Source of the DNA: Sphingomonas sp. A2-49 | Lineage (GTDB): Bacteria > Pseudomonadota > Alphaproteobacteria > Sphingomonadales > Sphingomonadaceae | Direction of reading: 5' to 3' | NCBI RefSeq assembly: GCF_025548555.1 | Contig: NZ_JAJLPA010000012.1 | Coordinates: 1-64,000 of the forward strand | DNA length: 64,000 nucleotides | Part shown: positions 60,197 to 64,000 of the stretch, in pieces | How the letters are laid out: every line of letters begins with the position of its first letter | Position numbering within the stretch: the first letter of the stretch is position 1 | Program-made: the position numbers and the translations under genes | Notes under the pieces: generated by a model | What the model saw: the letters and a program-made list of their open reading frames with translations, nothing else | Told to the model about the DNA's origin: nothing | The model's database searches: none

Positions 60197-60231
60197 GGTG
60201 CCGCCGCGGCCGTGACGGCAGGGGCGGCACC
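60197..60231 (+). promoter_or_regulatory. Leader hairpin abutting the DUF4337 start codon
   Basis: GGTGCCGCC (60197-60205) pairs perfectly with GGCGGCACC (60223-60231), enclosing 17 bases. The 3' arm ends directly before the ATG at 60232, and the likely ribosome site AGGGGC lies at the foot of the loop and arm. Folding would hide the site, so it may control translation. It has no T run and is not a normal terminator. Confidence 0.45.
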
Positions 60232-60774
60232 ATGGAGTTCGAGGTCAGCGCCGAGGCGAAGGACAAGCGCCTCAACCGCCGCGTCGCGGTCACCGTCGTC
60301 ATCCTGTCGGTCGCGATGGGGCTGGGCAACATCAAGGACGGCAACATCGTCCAGGCGATGGACCAGGCGCAGGCCCGATCGGTCGACCTGTGGAACGAAT
60401 ATCAGGCGACGCGCACCAAGCTGCGCATGACGGAGATCGCGGGCCTGCAACTCGCGGCGATGCGCGGCACCGCCGCGTCGCCCCGCCTCGCCACCGATGC
60501 GGCGCGCTACCGGAGCGAGGCGCCGCGGCTGGCAGCGGCGGCGCAGGCGCAGGGCGCGCGCTACGATGCGCTCAACGTCCATGACGACCAGTTCGACGCC
60601 AGCGAGGCGTCGCTCGCCACCGCGATCTCGCTCTGCGCGGTCGCGGCGCTGGTCGAAAGCGACGCGCTGCTGGTGGCGGCATGGGCCTTTGCGGCGTTCG
60701 GGCTGTTCCTGTCCGCCTGCGGTTTCGCCGGATGGGGGTTCCATCCCGACGTGCTGAGCACGCTGCTGGGGTGA
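60232..60774 (+). CDS. DUF4337 membrane protein
   Basis: The 180-residue protein has the DUF4337 layout: an N-terminal helix (VAVTVVILSVAMGLGNIKDG), a long helical middle with LWNEYQATRTK, and a C-terminal hydrophobic pair. Its function is unknown. It follows pyk after 77 bases that contain a hairpin. Confidence 0.85.
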   Translation: MEFEVSAEAKDKRLNRRVAVTVVILSVAMGLGNIKDGNIVQAMDQAQARSVDLWNEYQATRTKLRMTEIAGLQLAAMRGTAASPRLATDAARYRSEAPRLAAAAQAQGARYDALNVHDDQFDASEASLATAISLCAVAALVESDALLVAAWAFAAFGLFLSACGFAGWGFHPDVLSTLLG

Positions 60775-60845
60775 TGCGACCCCGCGATCCGGGCATCCGG
60801 TTACATGTGGATGACAGGCCCGCGAACGGCTAAGGAGGACGGGCT

Positions 60846-61865
60846 ATGTACCGCCCCGCCCTGTCCGTCGTCATCCCCTGCTACAACGAGGCCGCCTGTC
60901 TGGAACTGCTGCACCGGCGGGTCGCGGCGGCGGCGCGGGCGGCGGTGGGCGACGACCACGAGATCGTGCTCATCAACGACGGCAGCCGCGACGACAGCTG
61001 GGCGGTGATGCAGCGGCTGTCCGCACAGGACCCGCACCTCGTGGCGATCAACCTGTCACGCAACCACGGCCATCAGCTGGCGCTGACCGCGGGGCTCGAC
61101 CTGTGTTCGGGCGAACAGATCCTCATCATCGACGCGGACCTGCAGGATCCGCCCGAACTGCTGACCGACATGCGCGCCGCGATGGCGTCTCAGGGCGCCG
61201 ACGTCGTCTATGCGGTGCGCCGCAAGCGCGAGGGCGAGACGATCTTCAAGAAGGCGACCGCCGCCGCCTTCTACCGCGTGCTCGACCGCGTCACCGACAC
61301 GCCGATCCCGCTCGATACCGGCGATTTCCGGCTGATGAGCCGCCGTGCGCTCGATGCCCTGCTGTCGCTGCCCGAACAGGCGCGCTTCATCCGCGGTATG
61401 GTCGCCTGGGTCGGCTTCCGCCAGGTGCCCTTCCCCTACGATCGGGCCGAGCGGCATGCCGGCGAGACCAATTATCCGCTCGGCAAGATGGTACGCCTCG
61501 CCTTCGATGCGGTTACCGGCTTCTCGACCGCGCCGCTGCGCTTCGCGAGCCACGCCTCGGTGATCCTGGCGGGCGCGTCGCTACTGCTGCTGTTCTACAT
61601 CCTGTGGGGATTCTTCGAAGGATCGCCGGTGCAGGGCTGGACGTCGATGATGCTGGTCGTGACCGTGCTGTCGGCGGCGCAGATGTTCGTGCTGGGGATG
61701 ATCGGCGAATATCTGGGGCGGCTCTACATCGAATCGAAGCGGCGGCCGCTGTACCTCGTCGCCGACATCGCCGGACCGGTGAAGGGCCATTCGACGCTGG
61801 GCTTCAACGCTGCCGAGCCGTCGCCCGAATTCGAATCGTCCGGGGAACGCCGGGCGGCGGAATAG
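60846..61865 (+). CDS. GT2 glycosyltransferase, GtrB/DPM-like
   Basis: The 339-residue enzyme has a GT-A domain (SVVIPCYNEAACLELLHRRV, then DADLQDPPELL with the DXD-type acidic motif at about residues 97-107). Two C-terminal membrane helices follow at about residues 235-290. Such GtrB-like enzymes load glucose or another sugar onto bactoprenyl phosphate. A GtrA-type flippase and a GT-C-like protein lie within 2.3 kb, which fits a gtr-type system. Confidence 0.9.
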   Translation: MYRPALSVVIPCYNEAACLELLHRRVAAAARAAVGDDHEIVLINDGSRDDSWAVMQRLSAQDPHLVAINLSRNHGHQLALTAGLDLCSGEQILIIDADLQDPPELLTDMRAAMASQGADVVYAVRRKREGETIFKKATAAAFYRVLDRVTDTPIPLDTGDFRLMSRRALDALLSLPEQARFIRGMVAWVGFRQVPFPYDRAERHAGETNYPLGKMVRLAFDAVTGFSTAPLRFASHASVILAGASLLLLFYILWGFFEGSPVQGWTSMMLVVTVLSAAQMFVLGMIGEYLGRLYIESKRRPLYLVADIAGPVKGHSTLGFNAAEPSPEFESSGERRAAE

Positions 61866-61889
61866 CCGCCCGCCCCAGCGACCGCAGCG

Positions 61890-62618
61890 TCAGCGCGGCT
61901 CGGCGAGCGTCACGATCGACACGCCCGGGGTCAGCGGCACCCGCCCGACCGCGTGCCTTTCGAGACGGAAGATCGTTTCGAACAGCGCATTGAGCGGCTT
62001 CGCCGGTGGCGAATCGTCGCTGTCGTCGCGGCCGGTGATCCGCCCCGCGATCCGCGCCGCCGCCGCCAGCGGGAACAGCAGCGAGTTGAAATAGGTGAGC
62101 TTGCGCGGCGCGAGCCCTGCCGCCGCGATCGCCTTCGCCAGCGAGCCCTTCGAATAGCGGCGGTGGTGGTGGTTGACGACGTCGTGCGCGCTCCACAGCC
62201 ATTGGTGCGCCGGCACCGCGATCAGGATCTTGCCGCCGGGCTTCAACAGGCTCGCCATCCCCTTCAGGGCGGCGACATCGTCCTCGATATGTTCGACGAC
62301 GTCGAGTACCGCGACGAGGTCGTACGACCCGCGCGCCACACCGGGCAGGTCGGGCAGCGGCGCGTCGCCGACCGGCCGGCCCAGCCGTTCGCTCGCGATG
62401 GCGCGGGCGGCGGGATCGATCTCGATCGCATCGACGCTGCCGAAGCCGGCGAGCATCGGCAGGTTGTGCCCCGTGCCGCAGCCGATCTCGAGGATGCGTG
62501 CGCCGGCGGGCAGGTTGCCGTAGCGGGTCAGATAGTCGCTCAGGATGTCGCGGCGCGCACGATACCACCAGTGGGTGGAATCATGCGCGGCCATGCGGTC
62601 GTAGACGATGCGGTCCAT
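61890..62618 (-). CDS. Class I SAM-dependent methyltransferase
   Basis: The 242-residue protein has ILEIGCGTGHNLPML at about residues 43-57 and VAVLDVVEHIEDD in the typical place. N-terminal HWWYRARRDIL and VPAHQWLWSAHDVVNHHHRR are shared by methyltransferases of cell-surface glycan and lipid loci. It overlaps the gtrA-like stop by one base (TGATG). The substrate is unknown. Confidence 0.88.
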   Translation of the reverse strand: MDRIVYDRMAAHDSTHWWYRARRDILSDYLTRYGNLPAGARILEIGCGTGHNLPMLAGFGSVDAIEIDPAARAIASERLGRPVGDAPLPDLPGVARGSYDLVAVLDVVEHIEDDVAALKGMASLLKPGGKILIAVPAHQWLWSAHDVVNHHHRRYSKGSLAKAIAAAGLAPRKLTYFNSLLFPLAAAARIAGRITGRDDSDDSPPAKPLNALFETIFRLERHAVGRVPLTPGVSIVTLAEPR

Positions 62619-63049
62619 CAGGCGAATACCAGCCAGCGATTGAGGATGAAGGTGAGGATCGTCGCGAGCCCGACCGCGGGCAGCAGCGGCGCCCAGGCGG
62701 GCAGGCCGAGCTGCGCGGTGCCGATCCAGGTGACGAGCGCGTTGAGCGCCATGCCCGTGCCCTGCACCGCGACGAACTGCGCCTGCTGCCAGCGGCTGCG
62801 GTGGCCCGAGCCGTGGCCGCGAAAGCTCCAGCGGCTGTGCATGACATAGCCGGCGGTGACCGCGACGGCGAAGGCGAACGGCACCGCATAGACGGCATGC
62901 GCGCGCGGGAAGATCCAGATCGTGAGCGGCAGGTACACGGCGGAATAGATCAGCGTCGACAGGCCGCCGACGATCGCGAACCGGACCATCTGTCCGACCA
63001 GCCCGTCGTCGCGCTTGTCCGCCAGCCGTGCCGGTGCTTCCCTCGCCAT
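62618..63049 (-). CDS. GtrA-family membrane protein
   Basis: The 143-residue protein has four membrane helices in the GtrA pattern: MVRFAIVGGLSTLIYSAVYL, then a basic HSRWSFRGHG loop and a C-terminal FILNRWLVF. GtrA proteins flip lipid-linked sugars across the inner membrane. It is first in a two-gene operon with the methyltransferase. It is divergent from the large membrane protein at the right edge, with 67 bases between. Confidence 0.9.
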   Translation of the reverse strand: MAREAPARLADKRDDGLVGQMVRFAIVGGLSTLIYSAVYLPLTIWIFPRAHAVYAVPFAFAVAVTAGYVMHSRWSFRGHGSGHRSRWQQAQFVAVQGTGMALNALVTWIGTAQLGLPAWAPLLPAVGLATILTFILNRWLVFA

Positions 63050-63116
63050 CGCGCCCGCTCTAAAGGCAATGCACCGGGAACGAAACGCCAATTCGCCGTC
63101 TTTGAGGTCAACCAGC

Positions 63117-64000
63117 TTGCACACATCCCCACGCGATCGGCTGGCCGACGCACTCGACCGGCGCTGGGTCGCACTGACGCTCGCCGCCTGGGCGGTGGTG
63201 ACGGTCTGGTACGTGTGGAGCGACTGGAACCTCGTGCGCTGGCTGTCGCTCGGCGACACCGACGACAACATGCGGCTGATGCAGGTGCGCGCATGGCTGG
63301 GCGGGCAGGGCTGGTACGACCTGCGCAACTATCGCCTCAACCCGCCGGCCGGGTTCGACATCCACTGGAGCCGCATCGTCGACCTGCCGATCGCGGGGCT
63401 GATCCTGTTCTTTCGCCTGTTCACCGGCAACGCCTGGGCGGAGCGGCTGGCGTGCGGGATCGCACCGCTGCTGCCGCTGTCGATCGCGATGCTGGGGGTC
63501 GCGGCGACGGTGCGGCGGCTGGTCCATCCGCTCGCCTGGCCGCTCGCCATCGTGTTCCTGCTCGGCACGTCGGCGACGATGCTGATGTTCCTGCCCGAAC
63601 GGATCGACCACCATGGCTGGCAGCTCGCGATGCTGAGCCTGACGGTCGCCGGCCTGTGCGACGCGCGCGGTGCGCGCGGCGGGCTGATGGTCGGCCTCGC
63701 CAGCGCGGTCAGCCTCTCGATCGGACTGGAGATGCTGCCCTATTGCGCGATGGCGGGGGCGATCCTCGCGCTGCGCTGGGTATGGGACCGGGCGGAGGCG
63801 GTGCGGTTGCAGGCCTATGCGCTCAGCCTCGGCGGCGGCTCCGCGTTCGGATTCGCCGCCTTTGCCTCCAACGCCAATTACGCGATGCGCTGCGACGCGC
63901 TGACCCCGGTTTGGCTCAGCGTCACCGTCGCGGCGGGGGCGCTGCTGTTCCTGCTCGCGCGGCTCAACCCGGCGGCGCGCGGCGTCCGCATCGGGCTGTC
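63117..64000 (+). CDS. GT-C-like polytopic membrane protein, C-terminus beyond the window
   Basis: The frame is open from a TTG at 63117 to the edge, giving 294 residues without a stop. GAGG lies nine bases before the TTG. A membrane helix at about residues 17-34 is followed by the acidic LGDTDDNMRLMQVRAW motif and then NPPAGFDIHWSRIVDLP, before repeated hydrophobic helices. The acidic pair after the first helix fits GT-C glycosyltransferases. I cannot name the sugar or acceptor. With GtrA and the GT2 enzyme it would complete a gtr-like set. Confidence 0.8.
   Translation, partial: MHTSPRDRLADALDRRWVALTLAAWAVVTVWYVWSDWNLVRWLSLGDTDDNMRLMQVRAWLGGQGWYDLRNYRLNPPAGFDIHWSRIVDLPIAGLILFFRLFTGNAWAERLACGIAPLLPLSIAMLGVAATVRRLVHPLAWPLAIVFLLGTSATMLMFLPERIDHHGWQLAMLSLTVAGLCDARGARGGLMVGLASAVSLSIGLEMLPYCAMAGAILALRWVWDRAEAVRLQAYALSLGGGSAFGFAAFASNANYAMRCDALTPVWLSVTVAAGALLFLLARLNPAARGVRIGL

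Overview
The window is chromosomal DNA of very high G+C, and almost all of it looks like the core genome of a sphingomonad (Alphaproteobacteria, Sphingomonadaceae). The basis is the combination of tolQRA with ybgC, coxBA, the pyrE-pdxJ-acpS-lepB string, metX/metW, COQ9, a GapR-type DUF2312 protein, a DUF1244 protein, HWE kinase signalling with an EcfG-like promoter, and a Caulobacter-type TonB receptor. Genes are packed tightly, and many neighbours share 1-8 bases at stop/start overlaps. The genus Sphingomonas is an inference from gene content and protein style; I could not search a database.

Layout. 1-2.9 kb: a ybgC-tolQ-tolR-tolA operon (tolA is cut by the window edge) and a lipoprotein. 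2.9-6.1 kb: a nitronate-monooxygenase-like enzyme, aspartate kinase and ubiG. 6.1-12.1 kb: a surface-glycan block with two GT4 transferases, a GT39-like membrane transferase, a DUF2334 deacetylase, a DUF2141 protein and an LPG-synthase-TM-like membrane protein. 12-17 kb: an AI-2E-type permease, lepB, acpS, pdxJ, a serine hydrolase and pyrE. 17-20 kb: coxB-coxA with a clear terminator. 20-23.2 kb: a DUF1800/DUF1501 secreted pair.

23.2-30.9 kb is the most accessory part. It holds a decayed RHS fragment, a small unknown anchored protein, and a secreted GDPD-family enzyme. Next come an unrecognised secreted protein with a His-rich motif and a TonB receptor, all facing a divergent ROK regulator. 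30.9-39.6 kb: a small Cys-containing protein, an Atm1-type ABC exporter, an SdpI/ArsR pair with two tandem operators, recQ, a DUF442 protein, an Old Yellow Enzyme, an EamA transporter and COQ9. 39.6-44.5 kb: feoAB under a Fur-box-like site, ssb, and an HWE kinase facing a receiver protein. 44.5-48.7 kb: metX-GNAT-metW and hisC-tyrA.

48.7-57.1 kb: plsC, a YdcF protein, ftsX-ftsE, a zinc-ribbon protein, tRNA-Leu(GAG), a yebC-orf62-ruvC-ruvA chain, a DUF1003 protein and a HerA-like ATPase. 57.1-60.8 kb: small conserved genes, gapR, a DUF1244 gene, pyruvate kinase and a DUF4337 protein. 60.8-64 kb: a gtr-like glycosylation neighbourhood (GT2, methyltransferase, GtrA, and a GT-C-like membrane protein cut by the right edge).

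I saw no CRISPR array, transposase, integrase or recognisable defence system. The best leads for something undescribed are the ROK/TonB-receptor/unknown/GDPD locus, the non-ATG stop-start chain that gives ruvC an apparent CTG start, and the paired operators and hairpins at specific promoters.
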